Shown here: in pieces, positions 13,046-20,826 of the stretch
Numbering within the stretch: position 1 is the first letter of the stretch
Layout: every line of letters begins with the position of its first letter
IMG/VR virus record: IMGVR_UViG_3300033153_014609
Location: 1 to 25,745 of that record
Length of the DNA: 25,745 nt
From: a virus
Direction: 5' to 3' (one strand)
Position numbers and translations under genes: made by a program
The notes under the pieces: generated by a model
The model's database searches: none
What the model saw: the letters and a program-made list of their open reading frames with translations, nothing else
What the model was told of the DNA's origin: nothing

Positions 13046-14403
13046 AGATTAATATTAAGCCTGAAATTAAATCATTGTGGCTAAAAGATATTAAGTTATG
13101 GAAGGATAACCCGCGAAAAATTAAAGAGGAAGCGCTGACTGGTTTAAGAAGCAGCCTTAAGCAGTTTGGATATGTAGATCTTTTAGTGGTAAACAAGCGT
13201 AATAAGGAATTGATTGCCGGCCACCAAAGATATACGGTTTTACAAAAAGAAGGCTTTAAAAGAGTTGTTTGTATAGTGGTAGATGTGGACAAGGTTCAGC
13301 AAGAAGCAATGAGTATATCGCTTAACAACCAGCAGATCGCCGGGACATGGACAGAAGCATTAACCCCTATTTTGGAAAGATTGCGTAATGAGATACCTAA
13401 TGGGTATATAGATCTTAGGCTCGATGAGTTAAGAGAAGAAGTATCTGATTTTGAGATTGAGAGCATGGGTGCCGGCAAAACTCTACCAGATGATATTCCT
13501 AAGGTCCCTAAAAAAGCTATCACAAAACCCGGGGATATGTGGGCGTTGGGTAAGCACAGATTAATGTGCGGTGATAGCACAAAAGAAGAAGATGTTAATA
13601 AGCTTATGAATGGCCAGAAAGCCAGTCTTTTTGCTACTGATCCGCCGTATATGGTTAATTATACGGGCGACGATAGACCTACTGGGGGCAAAGATTGGTC
13701 TGATGTTTATCATGAAGTGGATATTAAGGATCCTAAAAAGTTTATAGAGGATTTTTATACAATGGGGTTAAAGCACATTAAGAAAAATACACCCTTATAT
13801 TTATGGCATGCATCAAGACACAGAACAATGATTGAGGAAGTATGCAATAAGTTTAATATTTTAATTCATCAGCAGATAATATGGGTTAAGCCCTGCACCG
13901 TATTAACTTATTCTATTTATTCATGGCGCCACGAACCTTGCCTGCTTATGTGGCAAAAAGGCAATAAACCGCCTTTTAGAGTCTCTAAGACATCAATAGG
14001 AACCGTGTGGACCATGGACTATTTAAAAAAGGGGGATCCATCAAAACCGGAATATTATACAGATGTTTGGGAGTTGGATTGGGAAGGCAAAAAGCGGAAC
14101 CCTGGAATTGAACATCCTACTGTAAAGCCTACGGAGGTGTTTGCTATCCCTATGCGGGTGCATACAAAACCCGGGGATATCTGCTATGAGCCTTTTAGCG
14201 GATCCGGTTCACAGATAATAGCAGCTGAACGCCTTAATAGGCGATGCTATGCTATGGAGCTTGAACCTATTTTTTGTGATGTTATAATACAAAGGTATAT
14301 AAATTTTGTTGGAAGTTCTGATAATGTATATTTATTAATAAGGAAAAAGAAATATTCTTATGAAAAAATGCAAAATATGCGAAAAGATTCTAAATCTAAA
14401 TAA
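13042..14403 (+). CDS. ParB-domain/DNA methyltransferase fusion protein
   Basis: This 453-residue protein joins an N-terminal ParB-like domain (about 10-100, with DNPRKIKEEALTGLRSSLKQFG and the ELIAGHQRYTVL motif) to a C-terminal amino-methyltransferase of the DNA N6-adenine or N4-cytosine group. The DPPY catalytic motif is at 200-203 (ATDPPYMVNY). The SAM motif FSGSGS lies near the C-terminus, so motif IV precedes motif I, as in the beta class. This fusion is a known architecture in phages and mobile elements, where it may protect phage DNA from host restriction or alter packaging and transcription. No cognate endonuclease is next to it, so an orphan methyltransferase is likely. The start overlaps the small membrane gene (ATGA). 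Confidence 0.88.
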   Translation: MKINIKPEIKSLWLKDIKLWKDNPRKIKEEALTGLRSSLKQFGYVDLLVVNKRNKELIAGHQRYTVLQKEGFKRVVCIVVDVDKVQQEAMSISLNNQQIAGTWTEALTPILERLRNEIPNGYIDLRLDELREEVSDFEIESMGAGKTLPDDIPKVPKKAITKPGDMWALGKHRLMCGDSTKEEDVNKLMNGQKASLFATDPPYMVNYTGDDRPTGGKDWSDVYHEVDIKDPKKFIEDFYTMGLKHIKKNTPLYLWHASRHRTMIEEVCNKFNILIHQQIIWVKPCTVLTYSIYSWRHEPCLLMWQKGNKPPFRVSKTSIGTVWTMDYLKKGDPSKPEYYTDVWELDWEGKKRNPGIEHPTVKPTEVFAIPMRVHTKPGDICYEPFSGSGSQIIAAERLNRRCYAMELEPIFCDVIIQRYINFVGSSDNVYLLIRKKKYSYEKMQNMRKDSKSK

Positions 14404-14887
14404 TTTTTATTTAGATAAAAGGGGTATTTACTCCTCACGATGCAAGAAGTGCCATTCTTTGCAGAAACATAAATGTATTGTTTGTAATAAAGCGTTTGTT
14501 GGACACATAAATAAGAAATTATGTTCTTTAAAGTGTAAACGCATATACCGTCCGCAGACATTTAAAAATTGTGTGCAATGTGGAAAAGGATTTGGTCCTG
14601 TTAATAAGTTGATGAGAAAGTTTTGTTCGCGAAAATGTAAAATAGAATTTCAGAAAACAGGATGCATTCAAAAACAATGTAATAAAGAAGCTAAAAGGGC
14701 ACAACGCAGAGTTGCATATGCTATACAGAAAGGAGTTCTTGTTCGCCCTAAAAAATGTTCAAATTGTGGAAAGAAAGTAAAAACAGAGGCGGCTCATTAT
14801 GATTATAAAAAACCACTACAGGTTAAATGGTTGTGCAGCAAATGTCATAATGAATGGGATAAAAAATATCCTAAAGGTGGAGTGTAA
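14360..14887 (+). CDS. Protein with four Cys4 zinc fingers, HNH-like C-terminus
   Basis: This 175-residue basic protein contains four tandem Cys4 modules: C4-C7-C28-C31, C39-C42-C55-C59, C71-C74-C89-C93 and C133-C136-C159-C162. The last one, CSNCGKKVKTEAAHYDYKKPLQVKWLCSKCHNEW, resembles a common phage HNH-like finger in which an H-x-DYxxPL segment lies between the knuckles. One of the histidines expected for a nuclease is not obvious, so catalytic activity is doubtful. It overlaps the methyltransferase end by 44 bases. The position just before the terminase genes is typical of HNH proteins that help DNA packaging in lambda-like phages. Confidence 0.75.
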   Translation: MKKCKICEKILNLNNFYLDKRGIYSSRCKKCHSLQKHKCIVCNKAFVGHINKKLCSLKCKRIYRPQTFKNCVQCGKGFGPVNKLMRKFCSRKCKIEFQKTGCIQKQCNKEAKRAQRRVAYAIQKGVLVRPKKCSNCGKKVKTEAAHYDYKKPLQVKWLCSKCHNEWDKKYPKGGV

Positions 14888-14905
14888 AAACAAATAAGTG
14901 AGGCA

Positions 14906-15031
14906 CGGTCGGGAGCTAAAAGCTCCTTCTCATATGATAAAGCCATATGAGCTTTGCGACCGCACCTGTAGATTGCAATACTATCTTACAGTCGTGCGGT
15001 TTTTATGTCAATGGCTTTATCGTGTGAGAGG
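14906..15031 (+). promoter_or_regulatory. Candidate structured leader RNA controlling the terminase genes
   Basis: Between the stop at 14887 and the terminase small-subunit ATG at 15038 the sequence can form exclusive structures. (1) A three-way junction: stem P1 CGGTCG (14906-14911) with CGACCG (14957-14962), enclosing hairpin A GGAGCT-AAA-AGCTCC (14912-14926) and hairpin B CTCATATG/CATATGAG (14929-14936 with 14944-14951). (2) An intrinsic terminator whose 5' arm begins at 14959, overlapping P1. (3) A long helix: 14926-14946 with 15011-15031, 21 consecutive pairs with three G-U, which covers the GAGAGG ribosome site and destroys hairpin B. These features match a regulatory leader (riboswitch- or protein-controlled), but a pac/cos packaging site or a degenerate mobile element is possible. 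Confidence 0.6.
14959..15004 (+). terminator. Intrinsic terminator upstream of the terminase genes
   Basis: The base stem ACCGCAC (14959-14965) pairs with GTGCGGT (14994-15000). An upper stem CTGTA-GAT pairs with ATC-TACAG around a 9-base loop, with a bulged T and a 2-base bulge. A run of five T follows (15000-15004). It ends the preceding operon or, if regulated, attenuates transcription into the terminase genes. Confidence 0.75.
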
Positions 15032-15037
15032 TAAATA

Positions 15038-15694
15038 ATGGCAAAAGGGAAGCAGAACCAAGCGGACAATAAAAACAAACCGGATTTGGTAGCTATGGCA
15101 CGCAAAAAAAGACATCTGTATTTAGTGCAGAAAATGCACCAGGACAAAGTGCTTACTCCTGTTGAGATAAGAGAGTTGGCCAAGTTTGAAGGTAAGCCGA
15201 TTGCTCCAGGTATTGTTCAAACACAAGAAGAAGTCGCCAAGGTTTTTGGAATCTCTGTTAGAACTGTTCAGTATTGGGCAAAAGATGGTATGCCAAAAAC
15301 TGAAAAAGGCACTTACGATCTTGTTGATATCCAAAGATGGCGGTTTGAAAAAAACAATACACGAAATTCTGGCAAAAATTCTGAAAAAGACGAATGGGAA
15401 ACGCGTTTAAAGAAAAGCAAAGCTAAATTAGCGGAGATAGAGCTTAAAAAGGCATTAGGGGAGGTTATCAGTACTGATGAAGTGGAAAAAGCGCGTATAG
15501 CGCGTATCATGGCTGTAAAAAGAGCACTTTTAGCCTTGCCGCGCGCAGTTGCACCTATTTTAGCGGGACTTGAAGCCCGGGACATAGAGATACTCTTAAC
15601 TTCACGTATACGCGAGATGATAGCTAAATTTGCAGGACAAAGGCAAGAAGATGAAAAGCCTAGAAGAAAAATCACACGTAAAAATACTCGATAA
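15038..15694 (+). CDS. Phage terminase small subunit (lambda Nu1-like)
   Basis: This 218-residue protein lies directly before a lambda-type terminase large subunit, which it overlaps by 44 bases. It has a basic N-terminus (MAKGKQNQADNKNKPDL), a helix-turn-helix (QEEVAKVFGISVRTVQYWAKDGMP, about 63-86) followed by a winged element (KGTYDLVDIQRWRF), and a long charged helical segment (about 118-150) for oligomerisation. The last region (VKRALLALPRAVAPILAGLEARDIEILLTSRI) is typical of terminase small subunits. It recognises the packaging site and loads the large subunit. The ATG has GAGAGG upstream. That site can be sequestered by the leader structure described separately. Confidence 0.85.
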   Translation: MAKGKQNQADNKNKPDLVAMARKKRHLYLVQKMHQDKVLTPVEIRELAKFEGKPIAPGIVQTQEEVAKVFGISVRTVQYWAKDGMPKTEKGTYDLVDIQRWRFEKNNTRNSGKNSEKDEWETRLKKSKAKLAEIELKKALGEVISTDEVEKARIARIMAVKRALLALPRAVAPILAGLEARDIEILLTSRIREMIAKFAGQRQEDEKPRRKITRKNTR

Positions 15695-17570
15695 AGAAAC
15701 ACAGATTTGGAGTATAGCCGAGAAAGAAGCATGGCGCTTGCCCCGCGAGATGACAGTAAGTGAGTGGGCAGATGAGAATAGGGTTTTAGATGCCAAGACA
15801 AGTGCTGAACCCGGACAATGGCGTACGGCGCGTACGCCTTACCTTAAAGGCATTATGGATTCTTTCAATGATCCGTTTATCGAGGAAATTACTATTATGG
15901 CTTCAACCCAGATAGGAAAGACGGAGTGCATGTATAACATGATAGGGTATGTTGTCGATCAGGATCCTGGACCGACTCTTTTAGTAATGCCAAGAGAACC
16001 TGATGCTAAAAGCGTATCCTATAATCGTATCAAGCCCATGATGAATCTTTGCCCCGCGTTAAGAAATCACATGACGCCACTTTCTGACGATATCACTAAG
16101 CTTGAATATAATCTGGACCGCATGATCTTACATTTTGCAGGATCTAATAGCCCAGCGGCATTGGCGCAAAGGCCTATACGATATTTGTTTTTTGATGAAA
16201 TTGATAAATATCCTAAGTTTTCTGGAAGAGAAGCGGATCCTATTAAGTTGGGCACAGAAAGGACCCGAACTTTTTGGAATCGTAAGATAATAAAGTGCTC
16301 AACCCCTACAACAGAAAAAGGGTATATATACCGTGAGTACAACAGGTCTGATAGATGCCGGTATTATATACCCTGTCCATATTGCGGAGCGTATCAGATT
16401 TTATTGTTCGGACAGATTAAGTGGCCAGAAAAAGAGCGCGACCCGGAAAAAATAAAAACAGAACGATTGGGATGGTATGAGTGCGAGGAGTGTAAAAAAC
16501 GCATTTTAGATAAACATAAATCAAAAATATTAGAGAAAGGGGTATGGGCGCCGGAAGGAACAGAAATTACACCGGAAGGAACCATAAAGGGCAACATTAC
16601 AAGAACTAAGCATAGAGGGTTTTGGTTGTCTGCTTTATATTCTCCATGGCTTAGCTTTAGTGAAATTGCAAGTGAGTTTTTGAAATCTAAGGATTACGTT
16701 GAACTTCTTATGAACTTTGTCAATTCCTGGTTGGCTGAGGTATGGAAAGATAAAGTTGTAGAGACACGCCCGGATAAACTTAAAAAGTTAGTACTTAATT
16801 ACGAAGAAGGAGTTTTAGCTCCTGGAGCCTTAGTTCTTACAGCTGGCATAGACGTGCAGCAGGATCACTTTTATATAGTTATTCGTGGATGGGGATATCG
16901 TGAAGAATCATGGCTTATTAGAGCTTGCAGAGTTGAATCATGGGAAGAAGTGATTGCTACTGTTTTTATGACAAAATATGCCAGAGGAAATGGCTCAGAC
17001 CCTACAGGAGTTATCCTGGCAAATATAGACTCAGGATATCGAACTAATGAGGTATACGAGGTATGCCGCAAATGGAGAGAAGTATCCAGGCCTACTAAAG
17101 GATATGATCAGCTCCCAGGTTTGCCTTATCGATTAAGTAATATTGACCGGGATTCCCGCGGGAAACCTATACCTGGGGGCCTTGGTCTTTGGCATCTTAA
17201 CACATCATACTATAAAGACAAAATAAATCGTATGGTACATGCAGAACCCGGGGACCCCGCAGAATGGCATCTTTTTAAAAATGTATCTGATGAATATTGT
17301 AAACAATTTTGCGCAGAACAAAAAATCCAAAAAAGAGATAAAAGGGGAAGGGTGTATGAGGAGTGGAAATTGACATCAGTTGGTGGCAAAAACCATTATT
17401 TAGATTGTGAAGTTGGCGCCTCTTCCGCTGCAGACATGATACGCGTTTCTGCTATGAGAGAAGAGGGCAGGCCTGAAGTGTACCAGCCGCGAACAGGGCG
17501 TAAATCTACAGACAAAGAAGGTAAAAATTGGATTCCGCGTAGGGGTGGAAGCTGGGTAAGACGTGACTGA
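15651..17570 (+). CDS. Phage terminase large subunit (lambda GpA family)
   Basis: This 639-residue protein has an ATPase domain with a deviant Walker A (STQIGKTE, about 85-92), Walker B LFFDEID (about 179-185), and a zinc-binding insert (CPYCGAYQ...CEECKKRI) characteristic of the lambda GpA family (PF05876). The C-terminal RNase H-like nuclease begins AGIDVQQDHFYIVIRGWGY. It cuts concatemeric DNA and pumps it into the prohead through the portal. The ATG at 15651 is chosen over the longer frame from 15630 (a TTG) because AAAGG lies upstream. The size and motif set match functional homologues, and no defect is visible. It overlaps the small subunit gene and the next zinc-ribbon gene. Confidence 0.95.
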   Translation: MKSLEEKSHVKILDKETQIWSIAEKEAWRLPREMTVSEWADENRVLDAKTSAEPGQWRTARTPYLKGIMDSFNDPFIEEITIMASTQIGKTECMYNMIGYVVDQDPGPTLLVMPREPDAKSVSYNRIKPMMNLCPALRNHMTPLSDDITKLEYNLDRMILHFAGSNSPAALAQRPIRYLFFDEIDKYPKFSGREADPIKLGTERTRTFWNRKIIKCSTPTTEKGYIYREYNRSDRCRYYIPCPYCGAYQILLFGQIKWPEKERDPEKIKTERLGWYECEECKKRILDKHKSKILEKGVWAPEGTEITPEGTIKGNITRTKHRGFWLSALYSPWLSFSEIASEFLKSKDYVELLMNFVNSWLAEVWKDKVVETRPDKLKKLVLNYEEGVLAPGALVLTAGIDVQQDHFYIVIRGWGYREESWLIRACRVESWEEVIATVFMTKYARGNGSDPTGVILANIDSGYRTNEVYEVCRKWREVSRPTKGYDQLPGLPYRLSNIDRDSRGKPIPGGLGLWHLNTSYYKDKINRMVHAEPGDPAEWHLFKNVSDEYCKQFCAEQKIQKRDKRGRVYEEWKLTSVGGKNHYLDCEVGASSAADMIRVSAMREEGRPEVYQPRTGRKSTDKEGKNWIPRRGGSWVRRD

Positions 17571-17799
17571 AAAATGGATATCTAAACGTAAGGGATGGCT
17601 TAACGGGTATAGGGCAAAACGAGAAACATCAGAACAGCAAGATAAGCCAGAAGAGGATAATTATGCTATCATATATACACCTATACGTTGTCCGAAGTGT
17701 CAATCCAAAAACGTTAAATGCCATACCAGTAGACCGCCAATTAGGTATTACAACTGCCGGGATTGTAAGCATAAATTCAAAGCTATAGAGCAAAGTTAG
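17563..17799 (+). CDS. Small zinc-ribbon protein after terminase
   Basis: This 78-residue protein starts at GTG, overlapping the terminase stop. A basic N-terminus (KWISKRKGWLNGYRAKRETSEQQ) is followed by a zinc ribbon with CPKCQSKNVKCHTSRPP and YYNCRDCKHKFKAIEQS (about 43-78). The pattern recalls Ogr/Delta-like late activators and TFIIS-type ribbons, but the match is short. Placed at the end of the packaging block and just upstream of a promoter, it could act on transcription. That is inference. Confidence 0.6.
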   Translation: MTEKWISKRKGWLNGYRAKRETSEQQDKPEEDNYAIIYTPIRCPKCQSKNVKCHTSRPPIRYYNCRDCKHKFKAIEQS

Positions 17800-17846
17800 C
17801 TATTTTTGGCAAAAAATGTCTTTCCTACAACGTAGGACTTAGGGGA

Positions 17847-17875
17847 TTGACAAATTTTACTTTTTCATATAAACT
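17847..17875 (+). promoter_or_regulatory. Promoter for the head gene block
   Basis: A perfect TTGACA (17847-17852) is followed by a 17-base spacer and TAAACT (17870-17875, 4 of 6). An overlapping TATAAA lies 15 bases from the -35. It sits in the gap 17800-18063, which contains no gene. A small dyad (CCTAC/GTAGG, 17824-17836) lies just upstream. Confidence 0.6.
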
Positions 17876-17912
17876 TTAAGTAAGCAATTTATTTTGGAAG
17901 TATTTTTATTGG

Positions 17913-17934
17913 GTTAAGAGCGTAGACTCTTAAC
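17913..17934 (+). other. Leader hairpin of the head-gene transcript
   Basis: GTTAAGAG (17913-17920) pairs perfectly with CTCTTAAC (17927-17934) around a 6-base loop. It lies about 30 bases downstream of the expected start of the 17847 promoter. It has no T-run of its own, so it is not a terminator. Such early hairpins occur in attenuators and in cis-acting antitermination leaders such as HK022 put. Confidence 0.5.
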
Positions 17935-18006
17935 GGTTTAATGGGCGGTGCTTAATGGATTAGTTTTTTTAAAGAGGCGCTGTCTTTTTTTTATAGTTAG
18001 TTAATG

Positions 18007-18048
18007 GACACAAGTGGAATGGAAGAGAATACGCTTGTGTCTTTTTTT
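18007..18048 (+). terminator. Intrinsic terminator between head promoter and gpW-like gene
   Basis: GACACAAGTG (18007-18016) pairs with CGCTTGTGTC (18032-18041) with one T-G pair, followed by seven T (18042-18048). It ends only 15 bases before the gpW-like ATG. A weaker T-tailed structure (T-run at 17985-17992) lies upstream. The terminator is placed so that the promoter at 17847 cannot reach the head genes without read-through or antitermination. Confidence 0.8.
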
Positions 18049-18063
18049 GTTTAGGAGGTAGAT

Positions 18064-18282
18064 ATGGCCGTTGCGAAGCAAACGTTACTTGACAATGTTG
18101 AGTCTGCAATTGATACCCGTCTTACCGGCGGGGCCATCCAGTCTTATTCGATAGGTAACCGCAATCTTCAATATATGACATTAAGTGAATTAACAAAACT
18201 ACGAGATCAGCTTAAAGCAGAAATAGCAGCTGAGCAAGGTATGTCTACAAGGACGTATGTTCAGTTTGAGAGGCCGGCATGA
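18064..18282 (+). CDS. Head-to-tail joining protein, gpW family
   Basis: This 72-residue protein matches the lambda gpW fold. A first helix (KQTLLDNVESAIDTRLTG), a beta-hairpin (AIQSYSIGNRNLQYM) and a second helix (TLSELTKLRDQLKAEIAAEQG) are followed by a short tail. Length is close to lambda W (68). AGGAGGT lies just before the ATG. It stops inside the portal start (ATGA). In lambda, W acts after DNA packaging to stabilise the filled head and allow tail attachment. Confidence 0.85.
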   Translation: MAVAKQTLLDNVESAIDTRLTGGAIQSYSIGNRNLQYMTLSELTKLRDQLKAEIAAEQGMSTRTYVQFERPA

Positions 18283-20000
18283 GAGAAGTTTTAACTCCAA
18301 AACCTAAAATATCAGAGAGAGTTGGCATAGTAATGGATAAGGTTGTTGGGATTTTTAATCCTATTGCCGGTTACCGTAGGGCCGCATGCCGTAAAGCTCA
18401 GGGCATGCTAAGTTCTTATCGCGGCGCAGAAAAAAGCAGACTGCGTAAATCATGGCTGCCAGGCGCAGGGTCCCCAGACGAAGATTTGTTGCCGGAACTT
18501 CCTGATATTCGCGAACGCAGTAGAGATTTAAATAGAAACGATGCTACAGCATCCGGTATTACAAGCACAATAAGCATAAATGTTGTGGGTACTGGAATAA
18601 AACCACAATCCCGGGTTGACAAGGAAAGCTTGGGAATAGAAGAAGAAGAAGCGATAAAGTTTCAAAAGAAAGCAGAACGCGAGTGGGAACGATGGATACC
18701 TTATGCTGACTCCTCAGAGAGGTTGGATTTTTACGAGATACAGCATCTCGTTGACAGGCAAATATTAGAGAATGGCGAATCGATTATATTGCCGCTAATG
18801 TTACAAGACAATAAGAGGCCTTTTTCATTAGCTTTAGATATTATTGAAGCAGATCGCCTTGCAACACCTTCGGATCTAAGAAGCGATAGATCGATAAGGT
18901 CAGGAGTAAAAATTGGCGAAAGAGGCGAACCGTTACTATATTACATAAAAAAGACACATCCAGGGGATATGACATTACGTAAGAAGTTTGATGGTAACGG
19001 AAGCGATACTTACGTAAAAATCAAAGCAAAAAACAATGAAGGAAGAAAAAACGTATTACATTTATATTATATGAATCGCCCGGGCCAGACTCGTGGAGTA
19101 CCATTTTTTGCACCGGTTTTGAATTATTTTAAAGATAAAGCAGACTATATGGAAGCAGAGCTGGTGGCTGCGCGTATTGCCGCGTGTTTTTCCATTTTTG
19201 TAAAAAAGACAGGAGATCCTTATGCAGCTGCTGACGCAAGGACAACTAAAACAGATTCTTCAGGTAAAAGGATTGAAGAATTAGAGCCCGGGATTATAGA
19301 GTATTTGGGCCAGGGCGAAGAAATACAATCCTTTAACCCCAACCGCCCCGGAGCGACATTTGACCCATTTATAAATCGTATATTAAGGGATATCTCAGCA
19401 GCCCTTGGATTACCTTATGAGCTTGTTGCTAAAGATTTCAGTCAGACTAATTATTCAAGCGCCCGGGCCGCATTGTTAGAAGCTCGTAGATATTTTAGAG
19501 TAAGGCAAGAGTGGCTTGCCAGAAAACTATGTCAACCTGTGTGGGAAATGATTTTAGAAGAAGCTTTTTTAAATAATGATCTCCCTGCTAAAGACTTTTA
19601 TGAAAATAGACTTGATTGGGTTAGGGCCAGGTGGATAGCCCCTGGCTGGCAGTGGGTGGATCCTTTAAAAGAAGCAAAAGCATCGCAGCTGGCCATGGAG
19701 ATAGGTGTTTCAAGCTTAGCAGATGAAACCGCGGGCCACGGCAAAGATTATGAAGAAGTATTAGAGCAGATTGCTCGTGAGGTCAAGCTGCGTAAAGATC
19801 TTGGGTTGCCTCCAATGCCAAGTTCTAAATCCAGTAAAGATGAGGATGAGGAAAAAGCTTCTGAAGATGAAAATAAACCTACAAAAACCGAAGAAGTTGA
19901 CGCGTTACTTAAAAGCGCAGAAGCCATAATCGGTGAAGCCGGGAACGAGATAAATGTCGGAATTAAAAACACTCTTAGAGAAAAGACAGCGATTAGCTGA
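18279..20000 (+). CDS. Portal protein, lambda gpB family
   Basis: This 573-residue protein belongs to the lambda portal family (PF05136-like). The N-terminus contains RKAQGMLSSYRGAEKSRLRKSW and RERSRDLNRNDATASGITSTISINVVGTGIKPQ. The core includes VDRQILENGESIILPL, LDIIEADRLATPSDL and RPGQTRGVPFFAPVLNYFKDKADYMEAELVAARIAACFSIF. The C-terminal region has SRDISAALGLPYELVAKDFSQTNYSSARAALLEARRYF-like sequence and a charged tail. A dodecamer forms the DNA gate at one vertex of the capsid. Its last 47 bases overlap the next frame. No defect is visible. Confidence 0.93.
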   Translation: MREVLTPKPKISERVGIVMDKVVGIFNPIAGYRRAACRKAQGMLSSYRGAEKSRLRKSWLPGAGSPDEDLLPELPDIRERSRDLNRNDATASGITSTISINVVGTGIKPQSRVDKESLGIEEEEAIKFQKKAEREWERWIPYADSSERLDFYEIQHLVDRQILENGESIILPLMLQDNKRPFSLALDIIEADRLATPSDLRSDRSIRSGVKIGERGEPLLYYIKKTHPGDMTLRKKFDGNGSDTYVKIKAKNNEGRKNVLHLYYMNRPGQTRGVPFFAPVLNYFKDKADYMEAELVAARIAACFSIFVKKTGDPYAAADARTTKTDSSGKRIEELEPGIIEYLGQGEEIQSFNPNRPGATFDPFINRILRDISAALGLPYELVAKDFSQTNYSSARAALLEARRYFRVRQEWLARKLCQPVWEMILEEAFLNNDLPAKDFYENRLDWVRARWIAPGWQWVDPLKEAKASQLAMEIGVSSLADETAGHGKDYEEVLEQIAREVKLRKDLGLPPMPSSKSSKDEDEEKASEDENKPTKTEEVDALLKSAEAIIGEAGNEINVGIKNTLREKTAIS

Positions 20001-20826
20001 TTTGGCCAAAAAAATAGGGATAAAAGACCCTTTTACGTTACAGGCCTTACATGAGCTTATATTGCTTACTGTTAACGAATCGAAAGCCAGCCAGGAGAGA
20101 TTAGAGCAAATTACATCATCTCTTGCTTTAACGGTTGAGCTCTTAGGTTCAAATACCGAGTTGATAGAACAAGCTAAAGCTTTAGTCAAGCAAAAAGCTT
20201 CCGGCGAAGTTAAAGTAAGTAATTTTGGTGATATGCCTAAGCAGGAACGCATAGAAATCCCAGACACTTTTAAAATCAGCAACCTAAAAGATATTATCAT
20301 TCCGGATGAGATATCCGTTAAAAAACCCGCATGGTATAAAGATTTTAATTATACCAGAATATCGAAAGACTTATTAGATCTTGGTGGAGCCATAACAAAG
20401 AGTCTTAAGAAAGCTATTGAAAAGGTTCTTATCAGTAATAAAGAAAAAAAGGATGCTATTCCGGTTAAATTAGTCAGCGCTGATGGCAAGCATTTTTATA
20501 ATGCAACTGGTGGTGGTGGCCGGCCGTTTACGCTTCTTAGTGAGGGCAACGCGATAAGCTATGGTAAATCCCCAGAAGCAATAACACCTATAGACGTAAC
20601 TGATGAAGCCCAAGAATACGAATTGCCTAACACTAAAAAGTTTTTATCTGTTCAAAATGGCGGATCCAGTTACATTGCTTTTGCCGGGACAGGGTTAACC
20701 TATGTAAATTCACCAAAACTGGTCCCGAGACAATGGTACCATTTTGTTAATTGCCCTGAAGGGTTTAAAGTGTCTTTTATATGCGACACAAGTAAAGAAT
20801 CAAAAATATTAGGATTTGTAAGATGA
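19954..20826 (+). CDS. Virion-associated hypothetical protein
   Basis: This 290-residue protein has an N-terminal helical, coiled-coil-like part (LKTLLEKRQRLADLAKKIG through about residue 90). A linker follows (SNFGDMPKQERIEIPDTFKI). The C-terminal beta-rich domain (about 175-290) contains ADGKHFYNATGGGGRPF, ITPIDVTDEAQEYELPNTKKFLSVQNGGSSYIAF and FKVSFICDTSKESKILGFVR. The last part resembles beta-domains of phage structural proteins such as fibre or decoration modules. It starts inside the portal gene (47-base overlap) and ends in ATGA with the next gene. Lying between portal and protease, it is probably a head component, but I know no named family. Confidence 0.6.
   Translation: MSELKTLLEKRQRLADLAKKIGIKDPFTLQALHELILLTVNESKASQERLEQITSSLALTVELLGSNTELIEQAKALVKQKASGEVKVSNFGDMPKQERIEIPDTFKISNLKDIIIPDEISVKKPAWYKDFNYTRISKDLLDLGGAITKSLKKAIEKVLISNKEKKDAIPVKLVSADGKHFYNATGGGGRPFTLLSEGNAISYGKSPEAITPIDVTDEAQEYELPNTKKFLSVQNGGSSYIAFAGTGLTYVNSPKLVPRQWYHFVNCPEGFKVSFICDTSKESKILGFVR

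Noticed and set aside
17824-17836. CCTAC/GTAGG dyad after the zinc-ribbon gene considered as a terminator
   Set aside because: The loop is 3 bases and no T-run follows. More likely a small operator-like dyad or chance.
18004-18054. A 16-codon frame (MDTSGMEENTLVSFFV) inside the head-gene leader, possible leader peptide
   Set aside because: It has no ribosome site and lies across the terminator hairpin. The codons follow from the hairpin and T-run sequence.
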